NCBI GenBank assembly: GCA_032768795.1
Contig: CP136490.1
Location: forward strand, 5,952,001-6,016,000
Origin: Tremella fuciformis
Taxonomy: Eukaryota; Basidiomycota; Tremellomycetes; Tremellales; Tremellaceae
Reading direction: 5' to 3'
DNA length: 64,000 nucleotides
Positions 32,994 through 42,210 of the stretch are shown one piece after another. How positions within the stretch are numbered: position 1 is the stretch's first letter; each line of letters starts with the position of its first letter. Both the position numbers and the translations under genes were made by a program. The notes under the pieces are model-generated. The model was given only the letters and a program-made list of their open reading frames with translations. It was not told where the DNA came from and did not search any database.

Positions 32994-34904
32994 TTACTCC
33001 AACTTCGGATGGTCCGCACTGAGGGGCGGCTTCTTGCTCCATTGCCTCTCGATCTCGTCCTCCGCCCCTTGGAGGTTCGCATCGAGGTCTGACACGATGC
33101 CAGAGCCCAAGAAGCCAACTTGATCTGGCGGCAGAGGCTTCAGAACTCCGTGAGAGAAAAGATGCTGGCGCTTCTCCAGATCGAATGCCCTGAGAGTCAG
33201 GTTGGGAGCAGCACGATCGATTCTGAACATACCACATGGCTGCACCAATACGGTTCGGGATGCTGAGAAACAGACCGGCAATGGGTATACTCTCTATCAG
33301 GCTTGCCGCGAATCCAAATGCTGTTGGTAAGCTACCGCGTGAAATATATGATCGCCAGCTCACTTCTGTACGCCCACTTGCGCTCCTCGATCCATCGCCA
33401 ACGCTCTTCAGCGGACATGCCCTTCATGTCAAAGTATGGCTGGTGCAGGTACTCGGCGGTGGTGATGGCTCGCAAGAAAGAGGTGAAAACGGGAGCTAGA
33501 AGCGGCAGATTCGGCGAGAGGGGGATCAGTAGATCTACGGTTTCAGTCATCGAAGCCATATACACCGCTCGGATGGTCTTACAGTGTCTGATGACCAGCT
33601 GCGATGGCCACCACAAGATCCACTTGATCCATTGAGCTTCCTGTGCTCTCCTTCCCCCTTTCGCTAGAGCACCGGGGCCGAGTTTGGGCGGCTGTGCCCA
33701 TTCCTCCACATACCCTTGGCTCCAGAATTCAGCCGGCTTGCCCCGCGACGCGACGGTCAGTGCGTAGGCCCTCGAGCGGGCGAGACGCAGATTCTTGTAG
33801 ATGAAGAAGCGCAATATACTTGAGAGCTGAGGCAGAAGGATGAGTAGATGCGTGTCTGCAGTCAGCTGACAGTCCAGCCCTGTGCCAACTGCTCACAGAG
33901 AACGAGGTCCACGGGTACACTCCACCTTCCCACACCAACCCTGACAACGCCTCCTGCGCTCTCGCCTACAGCCTGACCGACTTTCCCGCGTGTTCCCAGG
34001 CCAAGCCCGAAGAATCGATGGCCTCCTACCAGGAAATGACGCACGAACCACGACATGATCTTCCACGAGCCTGCCGCATACGCGACACCGACCACGAGAC
34101 CACGGATAGAGGCATGTCGGATCTTGTCGAGCACAGGCTGGCGAACTAGGTAGATCGTGCAGGAAAGTGCGCGATAGGGCGTAGCTCGTTATTTCAATTC
34201 TTTTTTAGCTCTGAATTTCTAATCAGGTATTCAAGTTATTGGTTCTCAGGCAATTTGGAAAACCTAATGCAATTCCTTGTTCTTTGGTTCCGTTAGACAT
34301 GGGGGGGTGGGACACCCCCCCAAGACCCCCCCTTGCGCCTAGCGGCGCAGCCATCGCAGCCCTTACGGGTCAAGCATCCGGCAAAGCCGGATGTACTGTA
34401 GAACATTGATTAGTTGCAAGCTAAAGCACTTCATCAAGAGATGCGCAAGTGCTTGTTGGGCATGCTAGGCTGATCAGATGATCATAGGCATGCCAAGCTG
34501 GTCACAGGGGCTATGTCACAGCTGCCACCTGGCAAGCCTATTGCAGTCTTGTCAGACTTGCGCTATTGTAACCATTTTGGTGCAATGATAGGGCAGGGTA
34601 TGGCAGTAGCTATGTAGGCGATTGGTTCTGCTACAGAGATCATTCCATGCATCAGCCTCATGCATAGATCTTTATTCTCTGATGAAAGGCAATTTGGCAA
34701 GGACACAATGCATATTAGGATTGTGCTGATGAAATCAGAATGGCCGGAATTTTCTTATTTAATTCCCCCATTTACCGTTTTCGTTCCAGGGACACCCGCA
34801 GAAATTCGCCCCGTAAGAGCTACGCTGATGAGGGGGTCTGTGACGAGTCTGTAGATTCCAACGAGGGTGTAAAGGGGCGGCAGGTGTAGTATCTCGGTGG
34901 GCAT
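32994..34904 (-). CDS. EI24/Rrt8 (Lds)-like multi-span membrane protein
   Basis: The family is ER/lipid-droplet or spore-wall associated in yeast (Rrt8, Lds1, Lds2). The core reads AFGFAASLIESIPIAGLFLS, IPNRIGAAMW and, after an intron, AFDLEKRQHLFSHGVLKPL, the family's most recognisable block. Upstream exons give LILLPQLSSILRFFIYKNLR and SIRGLVVGVAYAAGSWKIMS. The first exon is short and far away: ATG 34904 encodes 27 residues (MPTEILHLPPLYTLVGIYRL VTDPLIS), then a GTAGCT donor at 34823. Splicing to a CGCCAG acceptor at 34138 joins in phase 0 to PVLDKIRHASIRG. That intron is 686 nt, against about 45 nt for the others, and contains an AT-richer insert. Other introns lie near 33890, 33350 and 33235. 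The first-exon assignment is inference; the rest is well supported. Confidence 0.72.
34138..34823. mobile_element. Oversized intron carrying an AT-richer, hairpin-rich insert
   Basis: The sequence composition changes sharply to A/T-richer between about 34190 and 34830. A 9-base inverted repeat (GCGTAGCTC at 34179-34187 and GAGCTACGC at 34817-34825) bounds it, and the right copy overlaps the exon end and the 5' splice site. Inside lies a row of stem-loops at 34301-34393. No transposase frame, poly-A tail or clear target-site duplication is visible. It looks like a small non-autonomous element or a relic, but the class is not identified; a native long intron is the alternative. Confidence 0.45.
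34301..34393. repeat. Cluster of four tandem stem-loops
   Basis: Four perfect short inverted repeats in 93 bases: GGGGGGGTG/CACCCCCCC with a 3-base loop (34301-34321); TGCGCC/GGCGCA with a 4-base loop (34334-34349); CCC/GGG flanking TTAC (about 34361-34370); and CATCCGGC/GCCGGATG with an AAA loop (34375-34393). The G/C-rich stems stand out inside an A/T-rich insert. Confidence 0.85.
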
Positions 34905-35419
34905 GCTGTTCAAAGTGCGCGCATAGAGCTCTTTCAACACGCATTGAAGTCACTGATCCGGTTGGATGACGTCCTTAATGGGAGCCCCGCAGTGCCGCTT
35001 GATGGTTTGTGGCAGTGTGGCACAAGGCTGTGGCTGATGGATAAGCGGAGTAAGAATTATGCGATGCGAACCCGCCTTTCATCGATGCCAAGCAGTCTGC
35101 GTCATCGAGCCCCGTCATGAAACGGTCAATGTGGATGGAGCGACAAGGCAAATCCATCACACGGGTGACATGTTGACACTCAGACCCCATGACGGCAACT
35201 GGACACCAACATCAGTGGACTCCGATCGACAAAGGTAGATCCACCTGTGACGTGTATGGCGGGTGGATGCGCCGGGATGCCCGGCGTGTGACTGAGCTCC
35301 TTGTCCGCCTCACGTTTCGAGATGTTCTCCGCGGCGTCTGGCCCTGAACTGATGGACCCGACTCATGAGCACATAGGACTTGAATCAGACGATCACCGGC
35401 GCAAAGCAACACCATCACG
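34905..35419. other. Divergent intergenic region
   Basis: 515 bases between the proposed first exon of the EI24-like gene (minus) and the orphan gene at 35420 (plus). Short frames only; nothing recognised. Confidence 0.4.
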
Positions 35420-36319
35420 ATGTCTCCGCAGAAGAGCTCCACAGACAACAGCAAAGAGGACTCGTCAGAGGGGGCGAGCACTCAGTACAGACCTGTTCCC
35501 GCATTCGCGCAGCTTGCGGAAAACCGCCAAAGGGCTGCTGAAGAACGCGAGCGGCGACAGGCAATGAGCACAGCTGACATGAGTGGGTCCCAACCTACCA
35601 TAGGCTCTTCAGCCCCGTGGACGGGCTCTGGCCATCCTCATCCCGGCTCCCAGTTCTCCGCGATGCCTCACAGCCAGCCCTATGGCAACTTCCTGTCCGC
35701 TGGGTCGGTCATGAGTCAACCTCCTCCCATGAGCTTCTCAGAGGTTCCTGTTCGTGCCGCCCCATGCCCACCTCACAACACTGGACCCCTCGCGGCCGAC
35801 CCGCGCGTCCAGATTTACATGCAGCAACTTCAAGCAGCACGGATCGCCCTCCAATCACGAATGCAGCGTAGCGACATCCTTCGATCAACGGGTGCAAGTG
35901 ATACCTTGGCAGGTTCAGCCACTGCCTCAGCAAGTCGGATCGAATCGGCACCAGCATGGGGCGGAGGCTCGGGGCAGTTCACCGAGGAGCCCTCGAACAT
36001 GCAGTTGCCTGTCAATCAGGTGATCTGCAATGATCCAAATGTTCATGAGTGGCCGCCTGAGCTCTCACCGGTCCGATATCCCCATGACTTGTCAGCAGGG
36101 CAATCCCTGCTGACTTGGATCGGGAATCCACGATACAACCCGCAGGCTAGCGACATGTCTGATCGGACCCCCGGCTCGCTGGCAATCATATCGTTCAACG
36201 GTGAGCTCGACTCCAACGGTTTCCCACTCTACAGCATCGATCTGACCGACGGCTTTGAGGGTCAGTGGGTTCCTATGTCTGCTCAGGCGCCAGATCTGGC
36301 TGAGCAGCCATACACCTAA
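35420..36319 (+). CDS. Orphan disordered protein, 299 aa
   Basis: An intronless frame from ATG 35420 (MSPQKSSTDNSKEDSSEGAS). Residues of about 28-48 form a charged helix (AFAQLAENRQRAAEERERRQ). The middle is Ser/Pro/Gly/Gln-rich (SMSFSEVPVRAAP-like composition) with another short helix (VQIYMQQLQAARIALQSRMQ). The C-terminal 90 residues are more ordered (VICNDPNVHEWPPELSPVRY; GSLAIISFNGELDSNGFPLY; DLTDGFEGQWVPMSAQ), suggesting a small beta-type domain. No family recognised. It is the first of three orphans on the same strand over 4 kb. Confidence 0.55.
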   Translation: MSPQKSSTDNSKEDSSEGASTQYRPVPAFAQLAENRQRAAEERERRQAMSTADMSGSQPTIGSSAPWTGSGHPHPGSQFSAMPHSQPYGNFLSAGSVMSQPPPMSFSEVPVRAAPCPPHNTGPLAADPRVQIYMQQLQAARIALQSRMQRSDILRSTGASDTLAGSATASASRIESAPAWGGGSGQFTEEPSNMQLPVNQVICNDPNVHEWPPELSPVRYPHDLSAGQSLLTWIGNPRYNPQASDMSDRTPGSLAIISFNGELDSNGFPLYSIDLTDGFEGQWVPMSAQAPDLAEQPYT

Positions 36320-37041
36320 CACTGCGGAATCACCTCCGCAAGTCGCTTCCTCGTCGTATTTCAGTCTTGCACTTATGAGTTGTACAGTACCCTGAGGGGA
36401 TGCCGGGGTCATACGATCCTGCACCACCAATTCGTCTGCCGTCCCTTCCCTACGCATGTAGTCTTCGTTTTTTTCTGAATTTGAAGAGGGAGAGCAGCCT
36501 GAAGCAGTGGCACAGGTTGGCTGTGCCAGGCTGAAGTGTGTCTCTCATAGGGCCGAGAGGTTGATATTGATCTGGTTGCATAAATGACCGCGCAGTGGAG
36601 TGTATTGATCGGTTGATCACGATCTTGTCACAGATTTTGGGTCCGCGAAGCCCTCAAGCCGTATACGAGTGTTCTGATCGCTCATCTGTGCATTGAAATA
36701 TGCGCAGAAGCATATTATCTCCCGACAAGACTCTCCCGCTGAGCCTGAACTTCGAAACAGGATTCGTGCACTACTGTACAAGCCTATTGCGGTTTGTTGC
36801 TCATACTCCGGCCGTTTCCTTTTCTCGAGCTGCCTGTGAGTGCTCGCGCATTGCGAATGTTACCGATTCTCGCTTAGCTTAGCTCTGAGGCTAGCTGTAT
36901 CCCGCGCGCGCTTATCACACTCCGTTGTGTCAAAAGCGTTCATCGGTTTTTTGTAGCAAGGGAATTTACATGAGTGCTTCAGCTTCCCTGCTAAGACCGT
37001 TGAGTCCAGCCTCCAGCTGTACTATAATCCGTTTAGACACG
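36320..37041. other. Intergenic, no gene recognised
   Basis: About 720 bases. The open frame of the next gene extends upstream to 36925, but the ATG at 37042 seems the better start because residues before it look like untranslated sequence. Nothing else seen. Confidence 0.35.
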
Positions 37042-37875
37042 ATGTCCCATACGTCAAGGTCTTCGAAAAAGGCCCGTAGGGATACATCATCTGCTTCCTC
37101 TTCAGCCTCTCGCGATCGCAATCGTGTGACTGAAAGGACGATAGGCGGTCGAGTCGAGCGTCGTCCTCCGCGTGGCACGACAGTGTTCGAAGTCGATCCA
37201 ACTCAGACAGTGTCCGAATATGAAGAGATTGAATATATGGCGCAGAGCATGGTCACTGCAACTGGACTTCCACAGGCCGTTCCATGGGCACTGACCAATG
37301 ACGGAGTGGACGCTTACAGTGACATGACACAAGAGATGATGGCGGACCAGGATCGAAGGTTGGCGGAGATCATGCAGAGCTTTGACAAGCTGTCAATAGA
37401 CCCCACACAGGGCCCGCCCTCGAGCAGCGGGGTCGCCGCAATTTCAAGTAACACGTATGGTGACTCTCAACCGGACATACAATTCGCATCTTCAAGCGGA
37501 CCCGGGCCCTCAGCACTTGCTTCTCTACCTGCAATTAGTGTCTCGCCTCCAGAAATGTCGCCGCCTCCACGTTCAGCACGCCGCCAACCAAAAGGGAAGG
37601 GCAAAGCGGGAAATGCTGTCCCTTCGAATTACTCGTCCCAAGCGTTGTATGCACCGGGGAGCTTGGGGGCGCCCGACGGCTCCGGTCCGTCTCTTCTCAA
37701 TTTTCCACCCGATCAGGCGGGCGACAGCAACCTCGCTGATACATTGATGCCGCAATTAGCTGCCCTTGGGGATATGTCTTGGTCAAGTTGCGTCAAGTGC
37801 GGCACCCCTCTCTTGTTCCGGGATCAGACCCCAGTGGCTGAGGCCTGTCCCCACTGTAACTTGAAGCTTCGATGA
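37042..37875 (+). CDS. Orphan protein with C-terminal CxxC...CxxC motif
   Basis: Intronless, 277 aa from the ATG at 37042 (MSHTSRSSKKARRDTSSASS); an ATG at 36925 would add 39 residues. The N-terminus is basic and Ser-rich, a possible nuclear signal (RSSKKARRD). An acidic/polar middle follows (FEVDPTQTVSEYEEIEYMAQ; MQSFDKLSIDP), then a Ser/Pro-rich part. The last 28 residues are CVKCGTPLLFRD, eight residues, CPHCNLKLR: two Cys pairs, like a minimal zinc ribbon placed at the very C-terminus. No known family is recognised. The next gene ends in a similar way, which is why I think the motif is functional. Confidence 0.58.
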   Translation: MSHTSRSSKKARRDTSSASSSASRDRNRVTERTIGGRVERRPPRGTTVFEVDPTQTVSEYEEIEYMAQSMVTATGLPQAVPWALTNDGVDAYSDMTQEMMADQDRRLAEIMQSFDKLSIDPTQGPPSSSGVAAISSNTYGDSQPDIQFASSSGPGPSALASLPAISVSPPEMSPPPRSARRQPKGKGKAGNAVPSNYSSQALYAPGSLGAPDGSGPSLLNFPPDQAGDSNLADTLMPQLAALGDMSWSSCVKCGTPLLFRDQTPVAEACPHCNLKLR

Positions 37876-38451
37876 GCAGGGTCGCCGACTGTACAGTATC
37901 GCCATCACGAATGGTATTCAATCTGGTGATTTCACCTTTGCCAACGTTTCTTCAGGTAACGCAACTGCGTCCTTCAACCGGCCTTCACGCCCATAAGTGG
38001 CCAGTCTTGACCTTTCCTTTTTATGAACCCGGACTGAGACGCTTCTGCATCTCCCATACTTTCCCGCTTCAAGCCCTGTGCTTAGTCATTTCATTCTGCA
38101 GACTTGATCCATGCGCCTTCATTCTCTATCCCACTCCTCGGAATGCATCCCTTGGCGAACATGTTATCGTAAGATCATTTCTGCCACGTTTCATCATGCC
38201 TCATCCAGAGGGAAAGTGGGGGAGTGAGTGGAGCACTAGCCAAATCCCAAAAGTGAAACGCGTCAGAAATGTGACACGCCGGTTGAGCAAGAAGCTAGCG
38301 GGGACATACGCACGGACTGATCTTCCTTTGATGTGCTCCACGCTCCTTCAAGCGTGACATGCACTTTGTTCCCTCGCATAAGCTTATCTTCTGCCGAGCC
38401 GAACTACAAGGTCTCTTGTAGCAACACATTCTCAGTGGCAAACACCCCAGT
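37876..38451. other. Intergenic
   Basis: About 575 bases. An open frame from 37872 to 38357 overlaps the preceding stop (ATGA) but has no family features and is taken as chance. ACGCGT (an MluI cell-cycle-box-like hexamer) occurs near 38259. No gene recognised. Confidence 0.35.
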
Positions 38452-39285
38452 ATGCAATACCAAAGCTTCTCAAGCGGTTCCCAACCTGGAGGAGCACAAG
38501 GCCAGTACCCTCCCTATCAGAATCAGAATCAGGGAGAGTCATATCCCTCGCGAACCAGTCGCCAAATTGACGACCAGTCCAGGCTCTTGACACCGAGTGA
38601 CTCGGAGGCGGGCACGCAAACCCATCTTGACCCGAGTGCTGGACAGGCGCCGAACACTTCTTCTGCCCAATCTGTCAATGCAACTCATGGGCAGAAGTGG
38701 CCGAAGCATCCTTTCCTCCCAGGACACTGGGCGAAACCAACGGCAGACGGCGAGCTACCAAGTGGATTTCGCAGACACCCGGTCCTCCCGGGCAACCGCC
38801 CCAACCAGAGCAGCACGTCACCAGTCTCACCAGCGACTGCACAGACACAATATTCCGCTTTGCCCGTGTATGCGCCACCGCCAAGTGCAACCAACGCCTA
38901 TTACGGCACACCTGGCAGCACAAACTGGGGGAGCGATGCAGCGGCTTCGACTGCATCATACCCAGCAGCTCCGTGGCCGCAAGGATACACCCAGCCGCTC
39001 AACATGGCAGCATATGCCGGCCAAGCATTTGGCTCTCAGTCCACTCACGGAGTACAGCATCAGGTGATGCCAACAGGTGGGAATTATCAGACGATGCGTC
39101 GATCGAGCACATACCAATCCTTGCCCGAGACCTTCACGGACTCTCAGGGTGCTGCTGACCATGCGGCCACGACCGCTATTTCGTCCGATACGAACGAGCG
39201 CAAGTCGTGTGAGTGTGGGTACCGGTTTCCAAGCGGAACGCGATTGGGAGAGACCTGTCAGATCTGTCAAAGACTACTTGCTTGA
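38452..39285 (+). CDS. Orphan protein with C-terminal CxC...CxxC motif
   Basis: Intronless, 277 aa (MQYQSFSSGSQPGGAQGQYP). The N-terminal 230 residues are low-complexity Gln/Ser/Pro/Tyr-rich (prion-like composition), with WPKHPFLPGHWAKPTADGEL and FRRHPVLPGNRP, two related HPFLPG/HPVLPG motifs about 20 residues apart. The C-terminus is CECGYRFPSGTR, then CQICQRLLA: a CxC-x12-CxxC arrangement at the extreme end, resembling the zinc-ribbon-like end of the preceding gene. No family recognised. A nuclear or RNA-granule role would fit but is only inference. Confidence 0.58.
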   Translation: MQYQSFSSGSQPGGAQGQYPPYQNQNQGESYPSRTSRQIDDQSRLLTPSDSEAGTQTHLDPSAGQAPNTSSAQSVNATHGQKWPKHPFLPGHWAKPTADGELPSGFRRHPVLPGNRPNQSSTSPVSPATAQTQYSALPVYAPPPSATNAYYGTPGSTNWGSDAAASTASYPAAPWPQGYTQPLNMAAYAGQAFGSQSTHGVQHQVMPTGGNYQTMRRSSTYQSLPETFTDSQGAADHAATTAISSDTNERKSCECGYRFPSGTRLGETCQICQRLLA

Positions 39286-39544
39286 GGCCCTAGCCGGGCA
39301 CCTCGTCAAGCTGTCTTCAGGAGACGACTCTAGGGACATGTTCTGATCGCTGCGAATGCGTCGTAGATATGATGCATCGCATGCCGCCTTACAATCCCAA
39401 GCCACCTCGCACGACTGCGCCACAAACAACTAACCATACGACCGATGCTCATCAGATGCTCAGCTCACAAGCTATGCCACACCTCAAGGACTTCTCTCCT
39501 TCACATCAACACATCGACGGCCGCGACCTCACAACACGTACTGC

Positions 39545-41327
39545 TCAAGCAGTGAAGTCGTTTTTCTCCTTCTCCTGCACTGGCGACTGGACGACCTGCC
39601 CCACATGGTGGCCCTCAGGGACGGCGGTGTGCTGGAGCTTGGAGTCGTCAATGTCCTCGACATGGACGGTCTTCTCGACCCCGTAGTTGGTCTCGCGGGT
39701 GTGGTAGAGGACGAGAGCGCAGAGGGGCAGGGAGACAAGGAGCATGAGCCACGAGACGAGGTGCTCAGTGAGGAAGGCGGTCTGGGCGTCAGCTCGGTCA
39801 CTTGAGCCAACGACGCAGCTGACCTTGACAGCGTCCATGCCGAATGAGACGGCCGAACCGGCCGACTGGACACCCTTGTAGTATCCGGCCATGCGGGCGA
39901 GCTTGAAGGGGTCGTTGGACATGGACGACATGGTGTAGTATGCCATTCCCTGGAAAGCGGCGTCGCCGATGTAGTCTTGATGATCAGCTCCGACCAGGAC
40001 AGTGGTTGTTGAGAGACTCACAGGCCATAAGGAGGATAATGGGTCCGGTAGCGGCACCGGTAGACCAGTCCCAGTTCTTCACGCCGTCCGCACGGGTGAA
40101 CTTGACCTGGAAGCCGAGACCGCCGCCCCAAACGAGGATGTTGAGGCAGAAGACGGCAAAGACACCGCAGAAGGCACGCTTGCGGCGGGAGAAGGGGAGG
40201 CGGTCGAGGATGAGACCGATGAAGATGGAGCCAACGATAGAGCCGAGACCGGTCAGAAGAGAGACGAGGGCACGCGTGCGGCCGTTGAACAGGAAGGCTG
40301 TGAGGGCACCCTGGTAGGCGTAGACTGGATGTCAGTCAGTCGTTGGCTGAACTAGGAGAGGGTATAGCTCACAGTAGTTGGAGGAGAAGAACATGGGGAA
40401 AAGGGCGAGCATGCGCCAGTCCTTGAATTGTTGGAAGAACGCCTTGATCTCCTCCTTCGGGCTGATGGCATCGTCAAGCTCGACGATCGTGCCGTCGCCA
40501 CGAACGACCGCGTCTGCTCGTCAGTATTTGCACTTGTTGTATGATGTGAATGTGGCATACGAGGAGGGAGGATGAGCCAGCTGGTAGCGATGGAAGTGAG
40601 CATGATGATCATGAATGCGAGGTAGACCCCGGTGGAGACGCCCGGAAGTGTCGAGTGCGCCTGGATGCCGAGGGCGATGGCGGCGCCGACAAGGGTGCCG
40701 GACTGGAAGATGGACCAGAAGACGGAGAACGAGCGTCCCTTGTCCTTCTCGAGCGGATAGGACATCATGATTGCGCCCTGGGCAGACCAAAGCAGAGCAG
40801 CGGCTGTGCGTCAGCGCGAGCCCGAATCACGAGTGAAGAAGGACCCACTGAAACCGAGAATGCCGCCAGCAAGGATGAGGAACCATCTTGTGCCGTGAAG
40901 CTGGTATGCCCAGAGAGAACCGATGTAGAGCGAGTAGCCGGTGGTGCCGAGGGACATGGTGAGACGGGGGCCGAGCATGTTGTTGATGCTTCCGGCGAAC
41001 AAACCAGAGATTGCGAAGACGCCGTATAGGACACCGTTACCCGTGTCACTGAGCTGCGTGTCTTGGGTACCACTGTTGCGTCAGCTGAGGCTATGTCACC
41101 GGAGAACGCGCAGCTCACCCAGCGCCAAGACCCGACACAGCAGAAAACATGCCGACTGAGCAGAAGACGACAAAGCCAACGATGATCACTTGGGTCCATG
41201 GCGAGTTGTCTGGGCGTCAGCGACAGCACTGGAGGCGACCCTGCAACTGCCGTGCACACGAGTGGGGAGTAGGTGACTCACATCGGTACTTGCCGATGCG
41301 GGCATTGGCGAGGTCGGGGAACTTCAT
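39545..41327 (-). CDS. UNC93-like major facilitator transporter
   Basis: Fungal UNC93/DUF895 proteins are 12-span MFS-type membrane proteins of uncertain substrate. The ATG at 41327 gives MKFPDLANARIGKYR, and about six introns interrupt the frame. Membrane segments seen include QVIIVGFVVFCSVGMFSAVS, GVLYGVFAISGLFAGSINNM, GTTGYSLYIGSLWAYQL, FLILAGGILGFS, GTLVGAAIALGIQ, VYLAFMIIMLTSIATSWLIL, RALVSLLTGLGSIVGSIFIG and LVSWLMLLVSLPLCALVLYH. A typical family phrase is LGPRLTMSLGTTGYSLY, followed by GAIMMSYPLEKDKGRSFSVF. The C-terminus is a cytosolic tail (VEKTVHVEDIDDSKLQ). The substrate cannot be inferred. It is divergent from the oxidoreductase gene at 42211 and may share its promoter. Confidence 0.88.
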
Positions 41328-42210
41328 GTTGAGCAAGAGTCCAAGTCAATTCTCAGCGAAGTAGCTGGTCGTGTGAGACAGGCGGGTCCTGATGAGGAGC
41401 GGTAAGCTGAGCAGCTTCGGGCCGGATTATATACACTGTGGGCGGGACAAGTGACGGTGCGATAGAGAGGAGATGCTTATCTCGCACCGTCGCAATGTAG
41501 TGGACAACAGTGCCGCTGGCGGCTGGGGCAACATCAGTTTGGTCCCCGTTCGCCCTCTTGCCCGAGAGGCGCTGGGCTCGTCGTGGAAAACGGCGCTTTT
41601 GCCTTGCTCATTCGTTCCTTGCGACGATAGGACCCACCCAGCGGGAGGCAGCCCAATGAGCAGAGAGGGGAGAGTGCGAAGAGATACGGTTATCTCGTCC
41701 CGGTTCTCGCTGGGCTATGTGCACCATGCGGACCATCTACTACCCCCGGGGGGAAGAGGGGGTACTAACGTAACTTCAGGGTGATTCACCTTGCTAAAAG
41801 ACTCCGCCGCGCTGACGCAGAGCGAAAGCCAAAAGAGAATGTGGCGCGGGGCGTTTTCGTTGGGTTGGGTAAAGCGGCGCGATGGAGATCTCAAATGGGT
41901 CGGTATTTCCGATTCCCATTCCTGCACTGGTGCTCACACTGCATGGGCTGCGTATCGGACACGTCCCGGTTGGTTGGAGATTGGCGTACTTCCCCACTTG
42001 GAGTCTAACGTCCTCGATGTGTCGGAACGTTAGGCGAAGTGAGCTGCTAGTTCACCTGGCTTGAGCTGGTGGAGGTGGAATTACGACTGACTGGCCTGCG
42101 ATCTCGAGTCACAGCGAGAAGGGTATCTTGATGGACGAGGCCGATTGGTGTGGTTGAATGCGATTCTGCATTCCATTGGGTTTTGTGGAATTTCCTGAGA
42201 CCTGATCAAT
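41328..42210. promoter_or_regulatory. Divergent promoter region (transporter / oxidoreductase)
   Basis: About 880 bases between two divergent starts. It contains a near-symmetrical GC block (ACTACCCCCGGGGGG, near 41740) with AGGGGG beside it, similar to stress-response (AGGGG) or C2H2-repressor sites, and GTGGGCGGG near 41439. No gene recognised; frames here are short. Confidence 0.4.

Noticed and set aside
34190..34830. Helitron as the identity of the insert
   Set aside because: A hairpin exists, but no 3' CTRR end about 10 bases after it and no convincing 5' TC start between A and T were found.
37872..38357. Open frame starting with an ATG that overlaps the preceding stop (ATGA)
   Set aside because: Stop-start overlap is a bacterial feature and not expected here; the peptide shows no domain and is followed by a better-supported gene.
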